From Vanessa cardui (lineage: Eukaryota > Arthropoda > Insecta > Lepidoptera > Nymphalidae), in contig NC_061131.1 in assembly GCF_905220365.1 (NCBI RefSeq), forward strand, positions 5,332,001 through 5,396,000: a stretch of 64,000 nucleotides of DNA. Reading direction: 5' to 3'. Positions 46,840-57,430 of the stretch are shown in pieces. A model generated the notes under the pieces. That model had not been told where the DNA came from. It made no database searches and saw nothing but the letters and a program-made list of their open reading frames with translations. A program made the position numbers and the translations under genes. How positions within the stretch are numbered: position 1 is the stretch's first letter; every line of letters begins with the position of its first letter.

Positions 46840-46965
46840 GCCGACGCACGCACTGCGCTTGCGCTGATCAGTAGACAGGTTTCGATAGTTAGCGACTGAC
46901 GTTCCAATGGCTGTTTGAATATCGCCGACGTGACTGTCTTCACACTGTCGTACTATCAGATTATA
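46840..46965. promoter_or_regulatory. GC-richer island with NRF-1/Ewg-like site
   Basis: CCGACGCACGCACTGCGCTT then GCGCTGATCAG. CTGCGCTTGCGCTG (46853-46866) contains the reverse complement of the GCGCAAGCGC found in the 37 kb pair. Further on is ATCGCCGACGTGACTGTCTT, with an ACGTGAC half site. Regulatory role is inferred. Confidence 0.33.
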
Positions 46966-48420
46966 TATGAATGGATGCGTAGGAATAATATATACAGCCT
47001 GTTTCGAGAGTATTTTATAATGAGGAAATGTATTGACTAAAGTCAGTCCTAAGGAAACTGCAACCTAATAAAGATAATTAAAAGTAGCAAATATTTAAAA
47101 AAGAACTTCGAATTTTAAAGTAAAGTATACAGATTATATTATAATTTCAGAAGTGACAAGTTAATTTTTTTATTAATAATTAAATTTAACAATTTTTTTT
47201 TCATCCGATCTAAATTATCTAGCACTAGTATTATCTGTTAATGTACTTTGCTATAGTAAAATAAATGATGTGACCAATATAAATACTTTAACCTCTGACC
47301 ACTCTGACACGAAACAATTTATTTAGATTATAAAATAATTACAGCGATAATGTAGAGTAATATATTTGTCAATAAAACCCGTAGATAGGACTTTTTTTCA
47401 CTAATATATTTCGAATTTAAGTTAAATAACTGGAAAGCCATCATTTTTGTATTAAAAATATAAATAAATTATGTCATTTATAGAGATCGAAAAAATAGAG
47501 AATAATACTTTTAGATAAGGTTCATATAACATCTACTAAAGAGCTTAAAAAACGTATGCAATAATAATATGCATAAACTTCGCATCTGATTTTGATGCAG
47601 TTTTTATCGAAAAATATTCATCAAGTAGGTTTATATATAATGCATATTGTAGTTATTATCGTTTTTCTTTACTAGTAAAGAGAGAAACCGAGAATTTCAA
47701 ATTTCGTAGACGAAAGAAGCACGATATTTTATTTTTCTATTTGTTTTTTATTCTAATATTTGTATGTGGACTCTTATTGTACCCGTTTAATTTTTTTTTT
47801 TTGCTTTTTATTTACCAACGTTCCCAGCCGATAGCTGTATTAAAAAATTTTAATAAAAAAACTAAAACGATGTTATAAAAATGTTTAAAAGAATCTACTT
47901 GAGTAAAGTATAATTAATATGATTTATTTAATCCCTGTAAATGTTAACATTCAACAAGTAATACCAAAACCATGGGTTGTGTTATTACTGAGACTCTGAA
48001 GTTCTATGATATTGATAGCTCTATTGGAAATTAATTATTTGTTACTATCACAAAAGATAAAACATATACGGGTTATAAGAGGCAATTAACGAAATCGATT
48101 GATCGTTTAAATATGCTAAAAAACTTTATAAATTTTTAAATATTTTTTTTTTCAATTGTACAAATTATATTGTAAAAAAAAAATAATTTGTTAATTCGCA
48201 CCCAAAGAGTTTCAACTGAAAGAGATCTCACTATTTCGATAATTAAATTTAGAGTCGAATTTTTTTTTTAAATACTGGCAATTTATATTTAATATTTAAT
48301 CATTTTTAGTAGAGGTATAATACTGCTTAATAATCATACGTTAGGTTATCAAAAGCTTACTTAACATAAAAGCCCTGAAGAAGTGTTACGTAAATACCGT
48401 GTTTTGATTGTAACTCAAAT
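46966..48420. other. AT-rich, with a Helitron-like trace at 47.58 kb
   Basis: CGCATCTGATTTTGATGCAG at about 47582 and ATTCATCAAGTAGGTTTATA match the middle of the GTCGC Helitron-like family (plus strand), without ends. The remainder is poly-A/T-rich with no gene. Confidence 0.45.
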
Positions 48421-48429
48421 CTGGAATAA

Positions 48430-48600
48430 CTTTGCATAGAATGAATCACGAAACCGCTTCGCACGTACGGACCAGGGCAGCGCCCTGATTTAATAAAATA
48501 GAAGCGAATAGACGTCGGGACTCGGGACGCAGTTCCCTACCCACGTTTCATCCTTATCATGGTATTTTGCTCATATTCCCTTTACATTGCCCGCTCGATA
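48430..48600. promoter_or_regulatory. GC-richer island, candidate regulatory element
   Basis: AAACCGCTTCGCACGTACGG, ACCAGGGCAGCGCCCTGATT (with the palindrome CAGGGCAGCGCCCTG) and GACGTCGGGACTCGGGACGC. No repeat or frame is recognised. Confidence 0.3.
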
Positions 48601-48732
48601 TATTCAATTTTATAAATATTCATATTGAATAAATAATCTTATGTAATGTGTATTTATAATATCGTAATACATTACCACATATGTATTGAATTGAATATTT
48701 AGTAACTGAGACTCTTAGCTACTTTAATTTAT

Positions 48733-48995
48733 ACTAACAATCCGCCCCGGCAGCATGGGTGCCATACTAATACTAAATATACTAAAGAATTAGTTTTTAG
48801 GAACTTCAATAATTATCGGTATTTATTTACTATATTGTCCATGTATTATTTACAAAACTATTCCTCTATAATCACTCTATTTACTAAAAAATCGCATCAA
48901 AATCAGTTGGGTAATTTTAAAGACCTAAGCATACATCAAGACAGACAGCGGTAAGCGACTTTGTTTTATACTATGTAATGAGTAATGATAATGTA
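48733..48995 (-). mobile_element. Short Helitron-like element (GTCGC family), decayed end
   Basis: AATCCGCCCCGGCAGCATGG replaces the usual CTAGCGACCCGCC start. TTCAATAATTATCGGTATTT, AATCGCATCAAAATCAGTTG, AAGACCTAAGCATACATCAA and AAGCGACTTTGTTTTATACT follow the family order. Confidence 0.65.
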
Positions 48996-49869
48996 CGTAG
49001 TGACCAGATATTATAGGGCATTTTTCGTGTTTACTTCTCTGTGTATTAAATGTATTGCACTGCTATGACGCAGATGTGCATAGCTATACAAAAATATAGA
49101 AATTCGTCACTAAAAATGACATAGGTACATAGCTTGAATAGAATGTTTGTACTTCTTATTTGAAATATTTAAGAATATTTTTTTCATTAAAAAGAATAAA
49201 ATCCGAAGAATTTTAAATACCTAATTATTAGTCCTAAACCTAATCATATTCTTTCAACCTTTTTGTTAGGTATTTAGTTTAACATATTTCTCTCTTTCTA
49301 TCATAATTGATTTTGATATTAGAAGGAAAAAGACAGTCATAGTCATACATAGTCTTGTTTAGCTTTAAAACAGTATACAGATGAAGCCATAAATCTTTAA
49401 GCTTTATAAGAGAGATAATTTTGAAAAGAACTAGATATTTGATTAAATGTTACATTTCTGAAAAGAAAATCAAACAGCGCTCTTATTACGCGAAAAACAC
49501 TCAATGAATATTAATGAAATTATACAAGCTATCAGCCATCACATATTTGTAATGATGTATGATTTTTTTCCTGGAATATAACACTATAGAATATGTGGTT
49601 AGGGACAAAATGCGAGCGAACTCTCTTTTGTTTTGTTTTTACTTAAGACCTTTTGGTTTATAGCGACTTGAAATAATTAAGGTATGTTACTAATATTAAA
49701 TATTTATTTTATCGTAGTGGATTACTAATTAACTACATATCAATGAAATCTCAATATTGCAAAGTCACAAGTAAAACAGGTTATAAAAAGTACTTTCTTA
49801 CTTTCTTGTGAAATATTCAAGAGAAATGTAACAGGTGCAAGAATAAATAGCAAACAATATTCGTGTTTT
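48996..49869. other. AT-rich unique sequence, no gene seen
   Basis: No recognised repeat or exon. Confidence 0.55.
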
Positions 49870-50000
49870 TAGTTGAGCTAGAGGTCGCGCGTGCGGCCTC
49901 TCCGGTCGTTTCGCGCATGCGTCGTGACCGTGCGCGCGCGCTCGTCACGCGCACCGATCTGCGCCTGCGCCGTCGCACTATTTTATCGCATTAATTATTT
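49870..50000. promoter_or_regulatory. Very CpG-rich island, candidate promoter
   Basis: The most CpG-dense spot in the window: GAGGTCGCGCGTGCGGCCTC, GTTTCGCGCATGCGTCGTGA, GTGCGCGCGCGCTCGTCACG, GCGCCTGCGCCGTCGCAC. It holds two NRF-1/Ewg-like sites (CGCGCATGCGT at 49912, TGCGCCTGCGCC at 49960). A 63-codon ORF (49891-50082) starts GTG and has no recognisable family. A promoter for a non-coding or distal transcript is my inference; nothing shows transcription. Confidence 0.4.
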
Positions 50001-51139
50001 GGAAAAGGATTCCCGAAGAGTCAGCATTCTTAGGCTAGTGCTTGTCAGTTGTGGGAACATTGCTGCGATTATGACCATGTAAAATAGTTTTAGTTTATTA
50101 GATTTTTTTGTTCTTATAAATAAATATTTATAATAAACTAGTATTAAAAGTAGGTATTACAATCATTCTATCCGATACATCAACTCTGACATCGATTAAA
50201 GCTGGTCTTTATGAACAGCATATTGGGCACTTTGCCGAAAACCAATATTCGGTCGAATAATAACAGCAGAATTTGGCGCGTAAATTGCTCTTACTTTTAT
50301 TTATATAATGCAGAGTTTTTGCACAATACCAATCATAACATAGAAAATACTTACAGGGTATATTGTGATTTTCATTTCTAAAATTAAATTAATATTAACA
50401 CTCTTTGGACTATTTACTATGTTTTTTTTATGTGAGATGAAATTAAAGCCGGTGACATTATTTGCTGCCAAGATGTGGGTAGCGAAAAAAATATCCTATA
50501 AGTATAACGATATGTGAATTTTCTTTAAACAAACACTTATAAAAACAAAGAATCAAATCAATCAAATCTGAAGGACTACAGTTTTTTAATCGAAAAAATC
50601 CGGTCAACAAAAAAAGCTACCAAAAATATTTAACTTAATTACAAGTCACGTGAATCTTTAAATTATCATCGTAATACGCATTGTAATAAATAATAATAAA
50701 GAATTACGGTATCGGAAGTCGAGGTGTGGAATGATATTATCTGTTTTTGAAAATTATGACGTTGTATGACGACGTTATCTTTTAAATTGCGCGAACACTT
50801 ACACCGTGTAGATGCGTTGATAGGTAAAGATGAACGAATGAAATATTACTCGACCAAACATTGTGTTCATTTATCGTAAGTGTATTTATTCGTCTAATCA
50901 ATGATATTGAACTTACGTGTATAAACTCATATACTAATCTGTTCAAAACGCAAATATGTTACAAATTATATCATAGTTTTGTTTGTCCAAGACTTTTGTC
51001 ATTTAGTTTTCAATTATTTTCATTGAATACTTAATATTACGATTAAAAATAATTAAATTACCAGAGTACACAATAATTTAGCTTTGAACTGAAAAAGGTA
51101 AAGTTCAAAGACAAAATAATCAACAATAAACATTATTAA
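50001..51139. other. AT-rich unique sequence, no gene seen
   Basis: No recognised repeat or exon. Confidence 0.55.
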
Positions 51140-51645
51140 TTAAGTTTCCCAATGCTGGGCTAAGGAATCCTCTCCATTAGAGGTAATTTGGGGCTCGTGA
51201 GCTGAGATGGCCCAGTGGTTCTAACGCGTGCATCTTAACCGTTGAATGCGGTTCAAACCCAGGCAAGCACCACTACATATATGTACTTAATTTGTGTTTA
51301 TAATTCATCTCGTGCTCGACGCTGAAGGAAAACATCATGAGGAAACCTGCATGTGTCAAATTTCATCGAAATTCTGCCACATGTGCATTCCACCAAGCCG
51401 CATTGGAACAGCGTGGTGGAATATGTTCCACACACTCCCCTTCATGGAAGAGGAGGCCTTATCTCAGCAGTGGGTAATTTACAGGCTGTTACTTTCCTTT
51501 TTTTTTGGGTCTCGTTCAATCACGCTGCTTGAATAGTCGAGCACACGATAAATTCAAACACCAATTAAGCATATAGAAATTCAGTGGTGCTTACCTCGAT
51601 TTGAACTAGCAATCATCGGTATAGACGCACGCGTTCTAACCACTG
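51140..51645 (-). mobile_element. Older Metulj-like SINE interrupted by a younger SINE
   Basis: The minus-strand SINE is split. Its 3' end is at 51140-51192 (AAGTTTCCCAATGCTGGGCT, AATCCTCTCCATTAGAGG) and its 5' end is at about 51518-51645 (CAATCACGCTGCTTGAATAG, ATTCAGTGGTGCTTACCTCG, GCACGCGTTCTAACCACTGG). About 100 bases of the body are missing. The gap between the halves is filled by a plus-strand SINE. Confidence 0.85.
51197..51500 (+). mobile_element. Metulj-like SINE, full length, nested
   Basis: GTGAGCTGAGATGGCCCAGT, GGTTCAAACCCAGGCAAGCA, AACATCATGAGGAAACCTGC, GCATTGGAACAGCGTGGTGG, then a tail GGCTGTTACTTTCC plus T-run. Flanks TGGGGCTCGT (51188-51197 region) and TGGGTCTCGT (about 51506-51516) look like a 10-bp target duplication with one difference, placing the insertion inside the minus-strand SINE. 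Confidence 0.92.
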
Positions 51646-51774
51646 GGTTGAATATCTCCGTTACCCACGAGACTCCAATAAATAAGTTGTATCAGTTTTT
51701 TCAATGAAATGAAATTTTAAAACCATCATTATTTTAACTTCTTCGCGCGATTGATTGGCGATCATATGGACTTA

Positions 51775-52100
51775 TAGTACGACACAAATTAGATGTAGAA
51801 TCGGTAAAGTTCGTGAAACCGATTACTGGCGATTTACACAACCAATAGAAATAGCTCCTTATCGCGCCATTCGATGCTATTCGTCGCTATAGATTCTTAC
51901 GTCAATTCAACCCGAGAAAGCAAAACGACGTTTAAAATTGACGAATATATTAGTTCATATGATATTACACGTTGTTACGTTTGTGTAAAGATCATATTCA
52001 TATAAGAAATAAATATCGATGATTTGGGATGGCGTTCTTAATTCGGATGTGATCGGTTTTACGAATTTTGCCGATGCTACATCTAAGTTGTGTCGTACTA
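51775..52100 (-). mobile_element. TA-flanked MITE, copy 3 (inverted)
   Basis: TAGTACGACACAAATTAGAT at the left and ATCTAAGTTGTGTCGTACTA at the right, flanked by TA (51773-51774, 52101-52102). The inverted repeats extend to roughly 49 bases with several differences. The body runs opposite to copies 1 and 2. The minus ORF at 51955-52140 is read-through. Confidence 0.88.
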
Positions 52101-52478
52101 TACACGAATACGATGCTATTTTTATCATCAAATATATCAATTTGAATGTTCTAAAAATACTATAGAACTAACGGCTAAATGAACTTATCATTAATTTTAC
52201 TATTGCAGGTGTTTAATTGCGTAAAATATGTTGCAGATACAAGTTTCTTATAAATTATGATTTTTACCTGAGATAGTAAAGTTTATTAAAACGTACTTTT
52301 TAAATACTTTATAATTATAAAACGTTGTGAAAAATAAACGCGTTTTAAATTTTAATGAGTAATGAGTTTAATTTAAATAAAAATACGTTAGATAGAAGCC
52401 GTATTAAGGATAGAGAATAATGTAAAATACTATTCATGATAATGAAAACGATTGATAATGAATTACAAGTAAAAAGTT

Positions 52479-52669
52479 TCTCGTTCTCGACGGGAAAGGA
52501 AAATATCGTGAGGAAACATGCATGTGTCAAATTTCATAGAAATTCTGCCACATGTGTATTCCGCCAACTCGCATTGAAACAGCGTGGTGGAATATGTTCC
52601 ATACCTTTCCACAATGGAAGGGGCCTTAGTCCAGCAGTGGAAAATTTATAGGCTGTTGTTTTTGTTGTT
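52479..52669 (+). mobile_element. Metulj-like SINE, 5'-truncated
   Basis: Begins TTCTCGTTCTCGACGGGAAA, then AATATCGTGAGGAAACATGC, ATTCTGCCACATGTGTATTC, AAACAGCGTGGTGGAATATG and a GGCTGTTGTTTTTGTTGTTG tail. Overlapping ORFs on both strands are artefacts. Confidence 0.9.
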
Positions 52670-52887
52670 GAAAAGTAAAAAGTAAAAACAATTGAAGAAA
52701 AAGAATATATAATCACGCGTACTCGTTCTATTGCGTCACCAAAATGAAAGCCATCGGATCAACGGTTTCCGATTACTCTCGGCTTGTTTCGTCAACCGCC
52801 ATAGTCGTACACAAATGTATTTATACCAAATTTGTTTTCATGTACTTATTCATTAATTTCGTACTCAATGGTAAATATATCGTAATA

Positions 52888-52948
52888 AAAATGGCATGTG
52901 TCGAAACAATTTCTAGCACATGTGTATTTCCAAACACGCATGTGAGGT
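52888..52948 (+). mobile_element. Short decayed SINE fragment
   Basis: GGCATGTGTCGAAACAATTT and TAGCACATGTGTATTTCCAA follow the body order of the Metulj-like SINE (usual form: GCATGTGTCTAATTTC, TGCCACATGTGTATTCC). The ATG-initiated ORF at 52744-53010 runs through this fragment, which weakens it as a gene. Confidence 0.5.
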
Positions 52949-53100
52949 TGGATGAGATTCCTAGTCAAGATAAGTTAAAGACTGTGTCGAAGAGTATTTC
53001 TAAATATTGAAAAGATGTGTAACATAAATCCAGAGTTATCAACTTCCAAAAAATATACAAAATACCTTAATTTTCACTTGCTCTAAAAGCTAGCTGCTAG

Positions 53101-53425
53101 AGAGCTGAGATGGCTCAGTTGTTAGAACGCGTGCATCTTAACCGATGATTGCGGGTTCAAACCCAGGCAAGCACCACCATATATTATATGTGCTTAATTG
53201 TATTTATAATTCATCTCGTGCTCGGCGGTGAAGGAAAACACCGTGAGGAAACTTGCATGTGTCTAATTTCATCGAAATTCTGCCACATGTGCATTCCACC
53301 AACCCCTATTGGAACAGCGTGGTGTAATATGTTCCAAACCCTCTCCTTAATGGAAGAGGAGGCCTTATCTCAGCAGTGGGAAATTTACAGGCTGTTACTT
53401 TACTTTACTTTATTTTTTTACTTTA
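53101..53425 (+). mobile_element. Metulj-like SINE, full length
   Basis: AGAGCTGAGATGGCTCAGTT, B box GGGTTCAAACCCAGGCAAGC, TTTATAATTCATCTCGTGCT, ACACCGTGAGGAAACTTGCA, CTATTGGAACAGCGTGGTGT and a (CTTTA)n tail. The 95-codon ORF at 53149-53436 is SINE read-through. Confidence 0.93.
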
Positions 53426-55362
53426 CTATAAACTAGCTTTTAATTTGTGGCAGTTTTTAACAAAAAAACTATACTAATATTAGGATGATAATTCAAAATT
53501 GATTATATAAGTCTACTTTTTTACCTAATTAGTTGGAATTCACTCACACACACATAGGAGAAATTAGGAAAACAAAAATTTGTAAAAAGAACTCTCCTGA
53601 AGAAGTTCCGCCCTCCGTTTTATATATTTTTCTTATTTACGTTCTTTCTGACTTTTGTTCAAAGTAAGCATTCGTTTTTTTTAAGCACTAACCTTCTGCA
53701 GACTTCAACCGTAAAAATATTCAAAGAAAAATGGCGTTATAGCGACGATCTAAGCGCATTATCATTTCACATCTAAATATTTATAAGAACAAATATAAAA
53801 CTAGAACTAATTTAGTTAACTAATATAATAATATTCATAGCACATTTGTTCAAAAATCTAAATATATCAATCAATTTAATTCAAGTATAGAATATTTATA
53901 TAAAAATAATCTATTAATTATATTAAAAGATAATGTAAGATAATGATTTCCAATAAACGTCGATAAAACAAATAATATCCCAAGCTTAACCGCTTTATTA
54001 CCAAGAATATCGGAGAACAAAACGAAACATTATTTAACATATCGAGGGTAAACTAGAAATGCTCTTGCATTATTATCTAAGCATAGAAATGAAATGAGAA
54101 TGGCATCAGAATATTTAAAACAAACGTAAATTGTTAATAAACTTCATTTATACGAAAGTACGAACAACAGATTTTATTTTGTTTTTTCATTTGATTGTAA
54201 ATGGATGACGTCTGTTCGCACGTTTGACTTTTTTTTTTCATATAGACGTAGCGATGCTGTCTTACTGGCCAGTAACATTTTTCTCTAAGGTTAATTCTTT
54301 ATTAAATCGTAACAATTTAGTGAATTGTAATCAAGAACCTTTAATGTTCTCCACATATTATAAGGACAAAGCTTTTCAAAATACGACCATAACCTATTTT
54401 TTATATGCACCTATCGTCCTACAATCACTCTTATATATTGATCAGAGTTTGACACTGATAGCATTTCTATATGACCTAAACTCGGTTCATAATATACAAA
54501 ATATACGCACCTTGGGTATGATTACTAGAGATAGAACCTTGTAGGCCTTTGAAATAGCCACAAAGTGGAGGCTTACACATAAAGCAAATAGCTTAGAGCG
54601 TTTTACGGCTAACTATACATTATTTAAACAAGCTTAGTCCGTGAAATACTATTATGATAGCTCTGTAGAAATGCCTATAAAGAAGCCATGTATATGTTTG
54701 AAGTGAACTCGGATATCGAAATTTATAGAAATTGTGTATGCTTTTTCTCTATAAAGTAATAATTTGTACTCCGGATTTGTATTGATTAGTTATACATGTA
54801 CATATTTTTTTCGATAACATAACACTCCTTATAAAACATTTAGAAACAATTATTTATGTTACACACTATAATTTTGTACCGTTTAAAATTTTTTTTTTTT
54901 TGTAAATATTTATGTATTTATTGAATTATAATAAATTATAGATTTATGCTTAAAAAACTTTGCTACTAGGATTTTTTTTTTGTATCGAATATGGCAAGCG
55001 TTTATTAATAACATATAATACTATGATTATTACGTTATGTAACTTTTTTATTCTTAATGAGTTGAATTTGAAAAAGACGTTCTCATATTTCAAACAGCAA
55101 CAAACCAACAATTAAGTCATAATTGTTGTTCCTGTTAGGAACGAATGTTTTCCGAGAAACTTTAAGCTAGTTTTTGGAACTTCTAGGCTCATTTGCACAT
55201 TAGTTACACTTCGCGCAATGCGAAAAAAAACCCCAAGAAATGCTTCGTGGATGTGTGACCTAAGTCATTGATAGTGGAAATAATTAATATTCAAAGGAAA
55301 GCAACAAATATTACTAATGTGGTAAAATAAATAGATGGAATGTATTTTTATTATTATTATAA
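53426..55362. other. AT-rich unique sequence, no gene seen
   Basis: The 106-codon plus ORF at 54224-54544 begins with a non-ATG codon and follows a T-run. Its hydrophobic content fits AT bias, so I do not call it. No repeat is recognised. Confidence 0.5.
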
Positions 55363-55597
55363 CTAGCGACACGCCCCGATTTCACGCGAAGGAAATAGTG
55401 ATACTAATTATACTACAGATTTTGTTTATTTACGACATAACATTAGAAACTTCTAAAATTATCAGTGTTTCTTTAAAATTCTTTCCATTAATTTAAAAAA
55501 AAATCGCATCGAAATGCGTTGCGTAATTTAAAAGACCTAAGCATACATAGGAAGAGACAGTGGTAAGCGACTTTATTTTATACTATGGAATGATTAT
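55363..55597 (-). mobile_element. Short Helitron-like element (GTCGC family)
   Basis: Plus strand starts CTAGCGACACGCCCCGATTT after an A. TACGACATAACATTAGAAAC, TTCTAAAATTATCAGTGTTT, CGCATCGAAATGCGTTGCGT, AAGCGACTTTATTTTATACT and ATGGAATGATTATA follow in family order. Confidence 0.72.
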
Positions 55598-55637
55598 ATA
55601 TAACAACGAATACATAAGTTCAGCGTAGAGAGCGGCA

Positions 55638-55676
55638 AAAGTCATAACGACATAAGTCTTATGTCGTTATGACTTT
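55638..55676. repeat. Near-perfect 39-bp palindrome
   Basis: Left arm AAAGTCATAACGACATAAG (55638-55656), one central T, then the exact reverse complement (55658-55676). Beyond this, CGGCA/TGCCG flanks also pair if a 4-base insertion is allowed on the right side, so the original inverted repeat was longer. It lies 40 bases from the Helitron-like element's 5' end. Confidence 0.92.
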
Positions 55677-55889
55677 GCGTTGCCGTATAGGTGTACGAGT
55701 AAATCATACCTCGGAGACACAGCCAATAGATGTTTCAAATTAATATATTTCGTTATAAGTATTTGAAAAACATTCTCTTTGTGAAAATAGCTTCAAAGCT
55801 TAAATAAAGTTAAATGCTTCTTCAAATAACAGAGCATATCATTATTAGTGTATAAAGATAGCATGCTATTTCGTTTGCCTATTTTTATA

Positions 55890-56400
55890 TCATTATTACA
55901 TAGTATAGAACAAAGAGCTGATGCTGGCCCAATGGTTAGAACGCGTGCATCTCATCCGATGATTGCGGGTTAAAAAACAAGCAAGCACCTATATATGTGT
56001 TTAATTTGTGTTTATAATTCATCTCGTGCTTGGCGGTGAAGGAAAACATCGTAAGGAAACCTGCATGTGTCTAATTTCATCGAAATTCTGCCACATGTGC
56101 ATTCCAGTAGGAAATGTACTGGCTGTTACTTTACTACTTACTTTTATAGAACAAAGTCGCTTGCCGCAGATTTGTCCCTGTATATGCTTAGATCTTTGAA
56201 ATTACGCAACTGATTTTGATGACTTTTAATAGATAGAGTAATTTTACAGGGAGGTTTTTGTATATGATACATGGACATTATTGTAAAGAAACATTATAAT
56301 TTTAAAAGTCTCTAATGATGTAGTAAATAAACAAATTCTGTAGTATTAAATATACTACAGAATTTTTTTTATTATATTTTAAATATTAGTATTGCACCCT
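55890..56400 (+). mobile_element. Helitron-like element split by a SINE
   Basis: The left part (TCATTATTACATAGTATAGA then ACAAAG, to 55915) continues after the SINE at 56157 (TCGCTTGCCGCAGATTTGTC, CTGATTTTGATGACTTTTAA, GAAACATTATAATTTTAAAA, ATTAGTATTGCACCCTGGCC). The usual GGGTCGCTAG end is missing. Without the SINE it reads as a normal member of the GTCGC family. Confidence 0.75.
55916..56144 (+). mobile_element. Metulj-like SINE with perfect target duplication
   Basis: AGCTGATGCTGGCCCAATGG, decayed B box GCGGGTTAAAAAACAAGC, TTTATAATTCATCTCGTGCT, AACATCGTAAGGAAACCTGC, ATTCTGCCACATGTGCATTC, then a deletion to CTGGCTGTTACTTTACTACT. Flanked by the perfect 12-bp duplication TATAGAACAAAG (55904-55915 and 56145-56156), which lies inside the Helitron-like element. 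The ORF at 56008-56199 is read-through. Confidence 0.95.
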
Positions 56401-57179
56401 GGCCTATTTTAAGTTATGTGCCAATATTAAGAAATAGTAACATTTATTTATTTCTCATTTTAATTAATTCGAAAATATTTTATCGCTATATACTATAGTA
56501 TAATCGAATATATTCGGTTTTATATCTTCGTATAAAAGTTTTAAAAAACTATGACCTATAAACCACAGGGGAAATGTCGAGTGGTTCGGCCTTATCTAGT
56601 TTGGCAAAAGAGGTAAGCGGAGGCTCTTCTTTTATCTGCCTAACCCCTCCTCCCCCACCGCCATAACCTTCAGCTTGCGATGTATGTATCTTTACATATA
56701 TTTACTATGTACGATAATACTTTCAATTTACATCATATACCTATTTGGATTTATTGAAAAAAGAATGAGAATTCGAAAACATATTATTTGCAAAAAAATT
56801 TGATACATCAAATTATATTTTTGTATGTTAATATTTTATTTATAATGAAAAACCCATAGCTAGAACAATATCATTAATCAAGTTATTTATAAATAAAAAA
56901 ATATGATAGTATTTCACTTGTAATAACAAGTATTGTTAATTTGCTTACACTTTGTTGTAATAAATTGTATATACGAAATTAATAATAAATTAAATTTAAA
57001 TCATTAAGTAATTCATTTTTGATTAAAATAGCTAAAACAGGCGATAAAGATCTCTTATAACAATGTAGTCAACGAACGAGTTTAACAAGTTCATGTTTTC
57101 TTAGCGAAAGATTACATTGTTACAAACACAATAACGTATTAGTTAATCATAAAGTAGAAAACCTACCAATACAAGTTGA
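56401..57179. other. AT-rich unique sequence, no gene seen
   Basis: A C/T-rich patch at 56620-56680 (TAACCCCTCCTCCCCCACCG) is the only departure. No repeat is recognised from here to the window end, apart from a weak tRNA-like trace at 62.9 kb. Confidence 0.5.
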
Positions 57180-57430
57180 AACCCCTAGCTCCTCCCTGTG
57201 CAGTCATGTATACAACCTTCGCAGACGCAACCTCTATCAAAGCTCATATCTGCATTACCTTTACATAACATCACGTTTAATGAAAGGTACGTGTGACGTA
57301 GCTGCGTAGCGCGTAGGTCTACGACCGGCTATTGAACCCGCAACGCCGCCGAATTCATACACCCGTCTGAACTCGCCTCACCCCGTCTCCAAAAACATAA
57401 AGTGTAATGCACCCAGACGTCAAGCTATTA
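57180..57430. promoter_or_regulatory. GC-rich island, candidate regulatory element
   Basis: GTGACGTAGCTGCGTAGCGC, GGTCTACGACCGGCTATTGA, CGCAACGCCGCCGAATTCAT, CTCGCCTCACCCCGTCTCCA. The minus strand has GCGGGTTCAATAGCC, loosely B-box-like, so a decayed tRNA-derived element is an alternative. Confidence 0.3.
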
